This document shows positions 42,650 to 55,039 of a DNA stretch of 64,000 nucleotides, in pieces. Source of the stretch: Angiostrongylus vasorum (lineage: Eukaryota; Nematoda; Chromadorea; Rhabditida; Metastrongylidae). The stretch is from the NCBI GenBank assembly GCA_018806985.1, contig JADANN010000021.1, positions 62,001-126,000 on the forward strand, given 5' to 3'. Position 1 is the first letter of the stretch. Every line of letters starts with the position of its first letter. The notes beneath the pieces are model-generated. The model worked only from the letters and a program-made list of their open reading frames with translations. It was not told the DNA's origin and made no database searches. The position numbers and the translations under genes were made by a program.

Positions 42650-44940
42650 CTTTTGCATATACCTAGGCGCGAAATAGAGATTTTCTCGACCGACGCCCGC
42701 TATAATATCGCCGTTTGATAAGCTATCAACTGATAGAAAAAAATGCGGTGGAAAGGCTCTGTGCGCTAGAATGAAGCACTTGAAAGAAATGGCACCTATA
42801 CAGCACATACCTACCACTGGACGCACCACGTGCGATAGTATGGAATGCACGCAGTCCTGTTAACTGAATTCGTTATTATCATTGCCGATTAAGATGATTG
42901 CAGCATTTCGCACAGATTAAAACTGCGCTCATGGGTAGTGTAAAGAGAAATGAATAATATCGAACGGATTACTAGTGAAAGAGTGAAAGTCAATGAGCAT
43001 TCGAAGCGTTTACGAGATTCGGCCAACATCTGTCATAGAAATTTGACAGCTAATACATGAATTTAATGATGAAAGCTATAAATCAGCAACGCACATATTA
43101 GTAAACCTCGTTGTCCAACACAAGGACAAACATCTTATTGTTTTCGACTCGTAGACAATCACGGTTCCATTATGGTTCGGACTCATGTGATTACTGAAAT
43201 CTATAAACTTTTAAAATTAGCAAATTTCATAAGCAGTGGTGTCATCGAGAATAACATCAGGAGTATAGAAGTCAACGGTAGTGTTTTCATCATAAATTCG
43301 TTGACCTGGAAAGCGACGTTATTTTAAATGTGCCAGTTATAAATGGGGCAAAGGGTTTGTTGATCTCAAGCTCAGTGAGATCGAGGAAAACAACGATTCA
43401 GGATAAAATCATGAATAATAAATTCATTGAAGGAACTGCGTTGGTACAAAGTATTATGTTGTTGGGATACGGTAGTCAATAAAAAATTTACAGCAAAAGT
43501 TGAACATTACAGGGGAAGTTCATGAGGAGAATACTGCACTCTTGTCTCTGATGAAAAGATGTGATGAAGAATTAAGTACCACGTTCACTCTCTCTCTCTC
43601 TCTCTTGGGCCTTCGATCCCACATTTCAGTTTATTTCAGTGCAAGCATCAGACATTAAACATCACATATGAGATCATATCTTACAACAGGGATAGAAGTT
43701 TTGTACTTGTACTGATGACTCCGAATAGAAAGAGCAAAGAAGTTTCTGAAAAAAAAGAAAAAGAGACGAAAAGTAACAGAATAGAAGAGAAAAGACAATG
43801 CGGAACCTATTGCTTCGCCTTTACAAATGCCTTTTTTTCAACAAAAGAAATGTGCCAAGAAGTGGATGGGTGTCATGTGCTGTCATGCTGACGATCTAGA
43901 GAGATTTTATTGATGAGTTTGGGCTGAATATGATTAAATAAGATGTGTTGACGACTGTTCACCACCTGTTAAATAACTCTGCGGGCATGTTAAGAAGAAA
44001 GTGCACGACATGTCGCCAATAACATAAATATGTATTTCTGACAAAGTACTGTTGTTTGTTTAACAACAAAGCCATGTTTCAAGTGAATGATTTACTCGAC
44101 GCATTATATTACCTTTTTCTCCCGTGACTCCATTGATACATAGGTAACTTGAGCTAGCAACAGTAAAATTTATTTTCATTCTTTTTGTGCACCAGTTGCA
44201 AGAGTTGCTCAGTGAATTCTAAATGTTCAAGATAAGTGAAGGGTAAAATACTTTTTGCATATGGTTTTTTTGCTGTTGTTAATTTTGGAACGAATAAAGC
44301 CTTCAGTAACTCTTATCGCTCTGCTATTTAATAAGCTTTACTCCCAGTTAGGTCCTCGGATTAAAATGACGAATTTATCTCTCTTAGTGACTAAAAGCCG
44401 CGAATAAATCCTTGCTGTTCATTTCAACTCTACTTTGGAAGAACATCCCAACCAAATAAATATTCCATGGGCTCATATAACCTACAGCGGAAGGTTAAAT
44501 CCGCACCTTTTAAATGGTGCATTTCAGTGTTTGTTTGGCAGAGAAGTAAGAGTTAAGATCAGGTGCTGGCGATGAGTCTGCTTCTGACGCAAACCTATAT
44601 CTGAAATACTAGTTGGCAACAGCAGATTAGGGCACTAACAAAGGTTCTTCCCACTACAGGACTTTGTCATGTTACGTTAAATAATTGTCGAAGCAAAGCT
44701 ACTGAGACGAAAAGCGTGAAGAATTAGGGCTGGTAGAGGTCGCAATGTTGAAAAAAAATGTATTTCAAAAGTGGAGTACAGCTATAGCTTAATTTTTGTT
44801 GCCTTTGTTCTACGTATTGTGGCCAGATTTAACAGTACTCCAAACTTATATAGAGAATTTGACCTGATATGATCAAACAAATGGATTTTTTTTGGCGAGA
44901 AACTCTGGTGAACTGTGATGTGAATGGAAGTGGACGGCTC
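42650..44940. other. Longest featureless stretch
   Basis: No supported exon or dispersed repeat apart from a (TC)n run at about 43588-43607. Confidence 0.4.
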
Positions 44941-44950
44941 ATTACCTAAG

Positions 44951-45162
44951 AATACCCCAGATCAAGTATATTTCGAGCGCTAAGTGAAGATGCTGAATAC
45001 GTTGAAGTATACAAAGTACGGAGTATAGTGGGCCATCTGTGGTTACCCAAAGAAAGCCGTGCAGCAAAAGCGTTCGTCGGGTACCTTAACAGCCAGCTCT
45101 GCAAGGCAACGTATACCTTGAATAGCGGCTCAACTACTAAGACTTCGAACGGCGTCCTGTGA
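44951..45162 (+). CDS. Exon-like frame, unknown
   Basis: The plus-strand frame reads EYPRSSIFRALSEDAEYVEV, YKVRSIVGHLWLPKESRAAK, AFVGYLNSQLCKATYTLNSG and then stops. It is preceded by a possible acceptor (CATTACCTAAG), because an in-frame stop lies directly upstream and there is no ATG. It may be a last exon or a mobile-element fragment. The opposite-strand frame at 44946-45218 overlaps it. No family recognised. Confidence 0.3.
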
Positions 45163-45229
45163 ACATTCCCCCACTGAAATATTCTCCAACCGCTGCACAA
45201 TAGAATCCACGTAAACATGCATGGATACA

Positions 45230-46355
45230 GAAATTAAATAAATGATGTCCTAAAGAATATACCACAAATAAAAGAATTCAAAGTGACATCCAATTAAACC
45301 AATTAATAATGAGAATAGACGGACTTACGAGCCTATGTGCCCATTAATGGCCAGGCCAGGTGTTTTACCTGCACAGTTCGTCAAGACCAAATGACCAAAT
45401 GTTTAAAGTGACAAACCTGACAACCTCATTTAGTAAAGGTCGTAAATGAAAGAAAGAAAAGATACCTTATAGGCTACACTACAGTGAAAATTCGCTTTAC
45501 ATAAAGAGGAATTGTAGGTGCAGTTGGAATACTTCGATATTCTGTATAAGAAATGAACTACATCACTATCAACTACCTCGAACTGAGCTTCCCATCTTCT
45601 CCAATAGTTTTTCAAATTTTTTTGCACTTTTTATTAACTGAGTCCATTGGCATTGTTTTGGTCGGGCTGTAAGGGAATGCACTTACGTATGTGTCGAACT
45701 GGTTGTTAACGAAATTTAAGCACTTGATCACTTTTATCAAACTCATTTCAGTAACCGAAATAAATAAGGTGGATCAAAAGCATAAAAAGACTATTTGCTC
45801 ATGAACCTGTTGAACAAGTGAATACGAAGAAACGAAGAACGCAGAGACCAGGAACACAAGTGCAACGGTTGTCACTGTAACCCAGTCAACCAATTAGTGC
45901 ATTCCCAATAAAAGCCTTCCAGTTTCCTGTGTTACTTAATCAGAAAAAAGTGCAGGTCTTCCATAAATTTGTTTCTAACTGAAGGAGGGAAGCAGTGCAC
46001 AATTCAGTATTTATCTCGTTGATATTATGAAATGTGCAGATTCTCTGGATGCGTCACGTGGCTACTTCAAACCTAAATCGTTCCTGTAGTACTACGAGAA
46101 GGTATATTGAGGAGCCTAGACTAGATGCAAAAAGTAATCAATGAATAATGCCCGTATTTTCCAGCAGCCCCATATAAAAAAAAAGCTGCAAAGAAGGAAA
46201 CTATGAACCAGTTAGCTCTGATCAATCACTGAAAAATGTGCTATACATTTGATGCCATCTGTAGCATTGCAGAGATGATTGAAGGCGTAACTGGCCTATG
46301 AACGACTTGCAAAAAGCATACTGATGTATAACGCTGGTGTTTTCGTTTTCTCAGA
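45230..46355. other. Intergenic, no gene seen
   Basis: No supported frame or repeat. Confidence 0.4.
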
Positions 46356-46359
46356 TAGC

Positions 46360-46480
46360 TCTGACAAGCGTTTGTCAATTCCAGAAGGACAGAAGGCTTG
46401 GTGAGCCGTGGGCGTGGAAACCAACCAGGGAGCGACCCATTGTATATTGCAGTGCACCTCTAATCACTGTTCTCATCCGT
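46360..46480 (-). mobile_element. SINE1 head and core fragment
   Basis: Reverse orientation: CAATTCCAGAAGGACAGAAG, GGCTTGGTGAGCCGTGGGCG, and the head CAGTGCACCTCTAATCACTG. Confidence 0.6.
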
Positions 46481-46489
46481 ATTCATAGG

Positions 46490-47520
46490 ACAGAATAGGA
46501 GAATACACCTGGAAGAATGAGTAAAAGAGGAAGCATTTAGTTAAGGTTATAAAATCCGCTTAAATGGCTGGGTTTTTAAGAAAATCCATAAGAGATAGCA
46601 CTACATAAAAAGTGCCTCACGAGCCTTGGTAACCGTAGGGGAACGACCGGACTGTGTTTCCCAATCTTTCCGTACCCCGCACATTATTAATGTCCTTCTA
46701 TTTTCCCACTTTTTCTCATTTTTTTATTTCATTAAGAGCATGTACAGTTTGCATAACCACGTCAACTAGTAAATCCTTCTCATTTTCATTCGCATTCAGC
46801 AGTTACATTTTTATATAACTGAAAGCGAAATATTGGAAACTGAGACATTCCTGTAATGTTAGTCGGTGTTGAGTAGTTCAGTACTCTATAAGTCGCAGAA
46901 ATTCCAAATAGATGACCCTATGGACTACCGGTAATAAAATAAATCTCAGGTGAAAGTGTGCAAGTTTGAAACGTCTGCTTGACCGGGAAATGTCGACAAA
47001 CTAATACCTAACTTCCACCAAACTTTTAAACGATCTTTCTTGTTCTCCTCTTTCATGTGTTAGGTTGGCAGACATGAAAAATCGTATTCTACAGAAAAAA
47101 ATCCTTGTGATTGGGTTTATAAAGAGAATGTGTGGTTTTTTCCTTACACGTTCATATAATAACTGGTAACTCTCTCACTGTTCCTACTGCTATTGATTTC
47201 TTTAAATCTGTGAATGTTGTAAAAGGTAAAAGAGTTTGTAAGCTGTGCGTAACAGTTCCGTCCAATCTTTGTTAACAAAACAGTAAGATCTTGCACGAAT
47301 AATCACTAGGTTTAACGAAATCAACAACAAAAATTTGAAAAAAAATCTACTACATCCATCATTTTTGCATCTGGTCGATGATATTCAGTGCCGTCACTCA
47401 ACTTTCACTTGACGTGTAGACCCTTGCAGAAAGTGCTTGTTCAGTGATCCTTCTGTAGCAAAATGATTTGACAGTGTAAGAAAATTTCAACTACGTAGGC
47501 CAGAACAAGAAACCTTTCAA
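46490..47520. other. Intergenic, no gene seen
   Basis: No supported coding frame or repeat. Confidence 0.4.
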
Positions 47521-47524
47521 CTTC

Positions 47525-49648
47525 TAGTTCTTCATTATTTCAAATCTGTCCCTGATCAAAAACATCGTCAAACATTTAACGCAGAAAGGAGAGGAAGCAA
47601 TTAAATTTAAACACCCAAGTTCTAAAGCTACAGTAAACTGGGATTTATTCACCTTCTCCAGGAGGCGTTTGTCTCCTGAAACACTCGAGCTGATATTCCA
47701 GCGTGAAATTGCCCGAGATACAGGGAACCGCTGTGCTGTGAAAGCTGAGAGTTCGAAAGTCTCCAAGAGACGTCTGTCCCCCAAAAATACTCAAGCTCGT
47801 GTGCCAGCATGGAATCGTACGAGAAAAAAGGCAACCGCTAACTGACGTCCGAACTTGCAAAACAATGCAAACAGGCGACAAAAAAAATCTTAAAGAGGGA
47901 AGAACAGTAGTTACATTAGAAGCTGAAGAGGCCGAAAGAAGGATTCGCAAAACTCACCGAAACTTCGCGAATTACAAAAGTTGAGATGACTGCACACTGA
48001 TGCCGCCCAGACGGAACAGTACAGTTTCCGGAAAGCTGGTGGAGGATACCATTCACGATTACTACTCGGACCTTTTTTAATAGCTGCCTCCTTCCCCCTT
48101 CATGTGAAATGAAGAAGGATGTTTATGGGGTTATGCTCGTTCCCCCTTATTGAAATCGAACATCTTATAACGACAGTGAGGTTTCGAAAAATTTCTGGTC
48201 TAGACAGGAGACCCGAGCAGCTGGAAAACTTTCGACCAGTACTCGCGAACACCCTAGCTTGGCTGTTGAAACGTTAGCTGTTAGAATGCAAAGCTCCCTT
48301 CAATGGAGGACCAGAAGGCTGTCAAGGATGGTGACCTTCACAATATCGGCAACTATAGCCTAACCTGCTTGGTGTCTGTCGCCTACAAACTCTTCAGTTC
48401 AGTTTTTAAACAGGACAGACACAACACGTGACGAAAGACAACAATGTGAGCAAGCAGGCTTTCGAAAGAATTCAATACCATTAACTGCACTTACACGATA
48501 AAAAAAACTCAAAATTTTGAGAGAGTACAACAGACCGTCCTATTTCACTTTCAACGATTTAAGAAAAGCTTTCGACTCAGCTGAGATAGAGATAGTGATG
48601 GAAGCCCAGGACAGCCAGTGCCTCTCTACACAGTAGATCAGGATTGTTTTCGAGCTTTATCAAACTTTTACTTTCAAAAATTTCACCATTATACAACAAT
48701 ACTACACCGACTTCTGAAGAGGGGGTTAGCCAAGGCGTTGCCATCTCGTCAACACTATTCACCGCCACCTTCGAGAAAGTCACGCAAACAGTGGAATAGG
48801 ACAACATGGGAGTGAAAACCGATGGTCGTTAATTGCACCATCTCCGCTCCAATGATGAAATCTTTCTCATAACACCAAACATTAGCTAGGTAGAAAGGCT
48901 GCTGGCCCGGTTTGATAGCGTTTTTTGAAAAAAAGTGGTTTTCGAATGAATGCCACAAAAACGGTGATCACATATAACGGATTAGTTTCCCGTGCCCCAT
49001 AAAACGCAAAATGCGGTGTGTCTACCCAGGTTGGAAAATCAAAATGACGAACGACTTAGCTTCAGAGCTGAGCAGCAGAAGCGATCGGCTTCGGAAGCTC
49101 TCAAGAGCATAGAGGTTGTGGTGAGAAGAAAGAAGAACAGCCGAATAAGTGCCTATATTTCCAAAACCACGATTCTTTCTGTCTTATCATATGCATCATG
49201 ATCCTTGTCCCTACGTAAGCAGGGTCAAAGATCACTCAGCACTATAGAACGCGCAATCGAGAGGACGATGCGACAAGTATGTTGTTTCACGCAAGTGAAG
49301 GAAAAGATCCGAAGCTCAGACCTATGTCAGCGATCAGGATTCAGGTACGACTTTCTGTAGACCAGACTGTCGAAGATGAGATGAGCCCGCCATGTAATGT
49401 GTATGAACGACAACCGATTGACATAAACCGTCAGTGACTGAATTCCTCTAGATGTTAAACGCACTGCAGAAAGGCCACCGACCCGGCGGTCAAAGTTTTT
49501 TTCGAAAATGCTGGAAAGAAGACATGCTCCTCAAAGAGCCCCTGTAGTGAGCAGAACGAACTCTGATACTCTTGAACGCGACAGGGAGAAAGAGAAGATT
49601 TACCTGCTCGCGCTGGAGTCACTGTACGATCAACGACACCAGAGGTGA
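47525..49648 (+). mobile_element. RTE-type LINE copy, lacking most of the endonuclease
   Basis: Begins at the end of the endonuclease (PDQKH at the SDH position), then VNWDLFTF and RRLSPETLELI at 47.64-47.70 kb, repeated at 47764-47838 (see findings). RT: LENFRPVLANTLAWLL (48.2 kb), FTFNDLRKAFDSAEIEIVME (48.55 kb), and the catalytic FADD box decayed to SNDE at about 48850. C-terminus: NDERLSFRAEQQKRSASEAL (48992-49201), IERAIERTMRQVCCFTQVKE, RPPTRRSKFFSKM, ending ALESLYDQRHQR at 49648. Frameshifted and catalytically dead. Confidence 0.87.
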
Positions 49649-49804
49649 TGTAGGTTGCAACAAAATAATTGGATTTGGTTTTTTGACAAATATTGGTTTA
49701 GAATCTCAAATTTAAGAACAGCACTTTCGACAGATCCATTTCTATGAACTCGGACTAGGGACATACGCTGCGCAAGTGGTTCGCAAACTTTAATAGGGTG
49801 CGGA

Positions 49805-50235
49805 AAAAGCAAATTTCAACGAATGCACCGTGCAACGTTGGTTTGAAAAAATTTGCTAGTAGCGAGTCCACAAGGTGGCAGCCTTCCATATGCTTATGAC
49901 GAGGTCGATTTAATGTTTTTTGGTAGAAAAAAAAACACAAACAGTTGTTCCAGCGCTTGCAGAAGAACTCGTTGTAAGCAACTCAACTTTTGCAACCGTC
50001 TAGAATTGGAAGGTCGAAGAAGCTCGACAAATAAATGCTGCACAAGTTCAGTGGCAAGAAGGTATATCGTCGTTTTTGAGACAGCGTCAACGCTTCTGCT
50101 GTACAACCAGAACGACTCATTTCTCGATCGCATTGTAGCGTTCCACGAGAAATGGATCTCTAAGAAAACATTCGAGAATCGGCTCAATCAAGTCCAGCAA
50201 CTCGACAGTCTACTGAAAACTTCAGGGGTCTAACC
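49805..50235 (+). mobile_element. mariner-type transposase remnant
   Basis: Broken frames match a mariner transposase: NECTVQRWFEKFASSES (helix-turn-helix part, about 49.82 kb), ALAEELVVSNSTFATV (about 49.96 kb), and NDSFLDRIVAFHEKWI at 50.1 kb, where the family has DRIVTCDEKWI. The first catalytic aspartate is therefore histidine. The second aspartate region and the terminal inverted repeats were not found. Dead fragment. Confidence 0.72.
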
Positions 50236-50279
50236 TCACACTAGTCACCAGGAAAGTACCAATCTTTCTGTATGATGAC

Positions 50280-51235
50280 GTGACACATCTAAAAATGGCG
50301 TTGTAAGGGCTGAACGAGCCGGCTTGGGTAATTTCTCGCCATCTAGTATACTTGCCAGACCAGTTTGTTCTCAGCTGAGATATGCTATCTTAAAACTCAG
50401 ATCGAAATCAGGCATTAAATTCGGAAGCACCTAATAAGATCGTATTCGACACCAGCGGGATGATAAGAGTATGTTTCAAATTTTAACTTAACAGTTGATC
50501 AGTGGGATAAGCTTCATCTCTTCTTTGTTGCAGGTGTTGCTGTACCAAATAGTACCCTTTATATACAGACCGGAATGTAAGGGCGAGAGTGATAGATGTC
50601 TTACCCAAAGAGTCTTTTGTCACCAAGCACAACAGTCTGAAAATCACTTGGGATAACACGAACAACTTTTCGATACGTTTTTCCAGGTTCCCTGAAATAC
50701 TGTGCAGAGACATCGAAGCTTTAAAGAAAACATAATCACACACCTTTCATGAGCCTTATAAATTCTGCCGATGCTGGTTATCCTGCCTGCAGTTTTCCCC
50801 ATGATTGCTTTGGAAGTATTTTTCTTAGTGTTACAATCTTCCACTTCCTAGAATAAGCATCAGTTTAACACAACACTGGCGACGAAATGAGTAGACAGTC
50901 ATGTCTCTGGTCATGATGTCCCTTATTGATTAAAATGGCAACAGACCGAATCTAAAAACTTTGCAGGCAATGCACATTTGTTCCTATTCTACAACGATCA
51001 AATCCTATTTTTTTTGGAATGCATTAAATCTAATTTATCGCTTCTCTTTTCAGTCAAGGATTCTACGGCGAAACGATGCAGCTGGCCAATATTCGCACAG
51101 TAAGGATCGGTGGCCCCCATCAACGCATCACTGGTCAACTGCGGTGTACGTTTTCACTTTTTTTGAATATTTAAGTTTAGCCAAAATCAGAAATAAAATT
51201 ACATTGAAAGATGCGTTGAATGTTTCGGATGTTTA
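50280..51235. other. Intergenic, no gene seen
   Basis: Frames at 50483-50844 (-) and 50961-51242 (+) have no splice-consistent support. The 3' end of the latter may belong to the element starting at 51240. Confidence 0.35.
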
Positions 51236-51239
51236 CGAA

Positions 51240-53340
51240 TGAAACTTTCAAAGACCTTAATCACTATCGCGCGAAAAGATACAGCTCAAAACTCAGTGCA
51301 CTGCAAAGACGTGGTATGAGAGGTACGAGAGCTGATAAGGTTGAAAAACATAAGACTATCCGTTAGTGATAGGGGTGGAAAGTTTGTCGTAATTACTCCC
51401 AACAGTTAGATGTTGAAATAACGAAAAAGCATCTTGAAGATGCTTCGCTTTATCGCCCGTCATCTGAGTCATCTGAGAAGGAGTTTAAAAGTAAATACCG
51501 AAAATTGAACCACAAATGGGCCAAACGGCAAGGGCTGCTGGTTTAAAACCATCAGTTTATCTCTCAACTAAAAGTTGAGTTACCAACATGTCCCGTCTTG
51601 TACTTGCTTATAAAAAACTCATGAGCAAGTATCCAGCGATGATATTGCGTTTACTGATCCATCATTGTTTAAGGTTAGACCAATCATTAGCTGTGTAGAC
51701 GGGCCAACGGATAGGATAACATGGTTTTTTAACCCTAATATTTAACCAGTTGTTGAAACACATTCCAGCCCATCTTACGAATACCCAGATGTTTCTGGAT
51801 CGTCTACGTACTGCGCAGCCCATCAGCGCGTACGTGACGGAGTCGTTCGACGTTAGAGCCCTTTGTACAAACGTGTCGAATGACTCCGCAATGCAAGCCA
51901 TATTCGAACTCCTGATGCAACACGAAGGAGAAACAAACATGTATAGCTTCAAGATAGAGCAGTTGATGACACTCTTAAAAGAATGCTTGGGTTGCTCAAT
52001 CTGCAGATGGTCCGGAAAGTACTACGCTCAAATAAGAGGGTTGGCAATGGGACAACGACTGGCACCAAGCCTGGCCATTGCGTTTTGTGTCTAAGATGGA
52101 AGCACCGGTGATCGATCTCAGGCCGCTACTCTACTGTAGATATATAGATGACTGTTTTGTCCTTTGCTCAACACAAGAGGAAATGGACAAATGTTTCGAG
52201 TTGTTGAATGAACAGTCAGAGTATATCAAGTTCACCCGAGAGAAGCCGAAAAGAAAACTGGCTTCCATTCCTGAACGTCCAAATTAGCTTGTCAGAAAAA
52301 CGGCTACATTACGAAGTGGTACCGAAAGCCAAGTAATAAAAACATCTTGGTTCATCACCTCTCCCTCTCACCCCTCTCACACGAAAAGGGCGCTGGTAAG
52401 AAACATGTTTCGAATAGCAACCAACTTGTGCACGGGAAGAGAGCAGAGAGCAGTCCCGGAACTTGGCACGGCAAATAGCCATTTCTAATGGCTACGAAAC
52501 TGTAGCTCGGGACAGGTGTAGAGGAAATCCTAGGCCTCCAAACGACAACTCTAGCGATGAAAATGGTGCCCGTTTATCCTACCCCTTCATCTCAAATGAT
52601 GTAAGTGCAGCTATAAAACGCTGCTTAAGAAGGGCAGGGTCTAGAGAATTCGGTAAACGTAGTTGAAATGCCACCGAGTAATCTTAGGCGCCAACTAGTT
52701 CGTAACCGTCTATATGACCGTCTATGTGCAACGCAAAATTGCATAGTTTGCCCTAATGGTAGAGACGGTGATTGCATGAGCTCGGGTACAGTTTATCTGA
52801 TCTCCCTGTAAGACGTGCGGAGACGAATACATTGGCGAAACGGGCAGACCCCTCTGCGTCCGCATAAAAGAACACCTAGTCGGCAAACGTAAACCAAATA
52901 CCCCACTAGGCACGCATAGGACCCAGAGACACAGCGGGGAGGACTTTGAAGTACGTGTCACGATCCTCGCGCAGGGAATCGAGAACACAAGCGCGCAAAA
53001 ACTCTCGAGGCGTTCTGGATTAATTCCAGAAATCCGAAAATGAACCGCAGGGAAGAATGCCTCATTATCACGCGTGATATTGGGCAGTATATAAGGCTGT
53101 TATTTTGATGGGAGAGGGCATATTACGCTTCCATGTGAACTCTGTGCGGTTGGTCTCCACGCGACATACTCAGTGGAAGCCTCATAGAAGGCGGTGAGTG
53201 TGCAAGGCTGTGTTCAATGTGATTGAAATCTTGGTTCAGCGTTTTCTCTGTTTGGTTATGGAGGTGTTTGGCCGAATGGATTGCTGTCAACTTGACCTTT
53301 CCAGGCTCTGAGGAAGGCGAAATCCGCCGGAGCGTCAGCT
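51240..53340 (+). mobile_element. Penelope-like element, longest copy (RT + GIY-YIG), decayed
   Basis: Retroelement with the RT N-terminal part SDRGGKFVVI (51.38 kb), HLEDASLYRPSS, KVRPIISCVDGPTDRI (51.68 kb), HIPAHLTNTQMFLDRLRT, the RT palm GLAMGQRLAPSLAIAF (52.03-52.08 kb), the catalytic LLYCRYIDDCFVLCS (52.13-52.17 kb), SEYIKFTREKP, ARQIAISNGYE, IKRCLRRAG, the CIVCP zinc-type linker, and the endonuclease DEYIGETGRPLCVRIKEHL (52.82-52.88 kb) with HSGEDFEV. At least five frameshifts or stops break it. It ends at a hammerhead-like motif (53304-53340). Confidence 0.88.
53304..53340 (+). ncRNA. Hammerhead-ribozyme-like motif, core mutated
   Basis: GGCT - CTGAGGA - A - GGCG AAATC CGCC - GGAG - CGTC - AGCT. 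Stem II is a perfect 4-pair hairpin and CTGANGA is intact, but the invariant GAAA is GGAG, so activity is unlikely. Confidence 0.55.
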
Positions 53341-53424
53341 TGTTCGTGATTAAAGAATAAAAATAACACCTCGTGTTTGCTCAACAAGAATACGAAGAAT
53401 TACATTGAAAAGAGTTTAGTGGTG

Positions 53425-53880
53425 TGAGGTCTTTCTTTTCTCGTGGTGGCCCACCTTCGACAGTTTGGTGTGTAGGTCAGCGCATTTGATTTTTTCATCG
53501 TTGACATACGTCGGAACTTCAAATCCCTTCCCTCACCTGCGTGAAACGGGATATTCCTAGCAACGTCCTTTTAACTGCACGTTCTACAACGCTGAGTGAG
53601 CATTTGTCCTATCTAATTAGCGACCATGTTTCTAGAGTCATACGTTAGGGCAGGAAGAATTGTGGACTCGAAAAGGTGGGCAGAGGATCGGCTGTTCGTT
53701 GTTCTTTCCACGACATCCTCGATGGTCTTGCTCCCCAAGTCGCTCGTTCCCTCCTGCTCAACTACCGAGCAAAGTCGTTTATCATGTTGATTTCCTGAAC
53801 GGCACAGGTGGGTCATTAGCAGGTACTCATTCTCACGGAGCTCCTTCACTGAAGGATAACGATCCGATTGATCGAAAGGT
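53425..53880 (-). mobile_element. RTE LINE 3' fragment
   Basis: The minus strand reads EINMINDFAR, SKTIEDVVERTTNSRSSAHL, FESTILPALTYDSR and, in another frame, SVVERAVKRTLLGISRFTQV. These match the C-terminal part of the other RTE copies. Confidence 0.8.
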
Positions 53881-53889
53881 TTCGTGGCG

Positions 53890-54170
53890 CATCCAAGACG
53901 GCAGATAGAAGGGTAACAACGAAACAGTAGCGAAATTTGTTCCCATGAAACGCGTGTAGATCCAAGAAGGATGGAGTCTTTGTTCCTGTTACACCGATTT
54001 GGCACATTTGTTTACGAAGGCACTTCATGCATGAATGCGTGGGTGCATCCTCGCTAGTTCAGATTCTAACCTGCAACTGAGTGTGACATCAAATGGCAGA
54101 GAGATACATCAGAGGTGGTTAGGAGCACTTTAGACAAATAACCTTTCTGTTCTTTTCTGGAAGAGAACTA
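53890..54170 (+). mobile_element. RTE LINE 5' untranslated fragment, opposite orientation
   Basis: GTAGATCCAAGAAGGATGGAG, ATTTGGCACATTTGTTTACG, CATGCATGAATGCGTGGGTG and AGGTGGTTAGGAGCACTTT match 35210-35410 in the 5' part of the 35 kb copy. Confidence 0.65.
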
Positions 54171-54174
54171 CAAC

Positions 54175-54760
54175 TCATCAGTGAATTTATCCATCTTCGG
54201 TATTAAGAGATTAGCAAGCTAATCGTGGGTGTCAAAATTTGAACACAATGAGTCCCCTTCGTTATCGCGATAGAACAAAGTAGTTCCACAGGTATATGAA
54301 GTTGTCAATTCCTCACAAAAAATTAAGTGTAGTCGCCATTGCGTTGATGGACGTAACTGGGATTTCAAATGCAGGCAAAAACTTACCATAGAGATGTCGG
54401 ACTTTCCTTTACCAGCAATGGTGACACGGCTTTCATTGGGACGACAACTACTAGTCACCGTTTCACTACCAAGATTTCTGGATTGATGTTCAATGTGGCG
54501 ACTGCCAGAGCAAAGGTTATGATCCGTTTTTTTCTCATTCACATGCAAACGAGTCTCGCTTTTTGTGCAGCACTAAATAAAAAACCTTGTAAGGTAAAAG
54601 CAAAGTGTAAAGTGCTTCCTAATAATCAGTTCCTAAAGGAAGCGCTGTGCATTCTGACTTCACTAAGCAGTCGAAGAAGTTACTCAAAGGACCGATTTTC
54701 TATAAACCTCAGCGTAAATAGTCGATATAGTTATTTCTATGTTCTTACAAAATGATCTTG
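54175..54760. other. Intergenic, no gene seen
   Basis: Overlapping frames on both strands (54219-54755) lack splice support. Confidence 0.35.
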
Positions 54761-54764
54761 TGGA

Positions 54765-54885
54765 GCTGATGCGAGTTTGGTATAGCTGCCGTTGTTGTTG
54801 TTGCTGACATTGTTGGTGTTGCTGTTGTTCGCATCAGCTCAAAGAGATCCGTTCATAAGAACATATAAATAAATAAGTCGAAGAA
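54765..54885 (+). mobile_element. Penelope-type terminal segment with GTT repeats
   Basis: CATCAGCTCAAAGAGATCC and the following 25 bases match 18215-18255, downstream of the hammerhead-like motif at 18110. Preceded by imperfect GTT/GCT units, with a short inverted repeat GAGCTGATGCGA / TCGCATCAGCTC. Confidence 0.5.
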
Positions 54886-54894
54886 GTGTCTTAA

Positions 54895-55035
54895 TGAATA
54901 TCTAGCCTACACAATGACTTGAGGTCTCCTGAACTTGTGCCAAATCAGTATTGCTATCCTACCAGACAAATGTAACACCAATTTGCTAATCCCTGAGAGA
55001 TGGAATGCTTGGTTCCCCCTGTGACGCTTCATCAA
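54895..55035 (-). mobile_element. SINE1 fragment
   Basis: Reverse orientation: GCTATCCTACCAGACAAATG, CCAATTTGCTAATCCCTGAG, GATGGAATGCTTGGTTCC. Confidence 0.6.
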
Positions 55036-55039
55036 GTTT

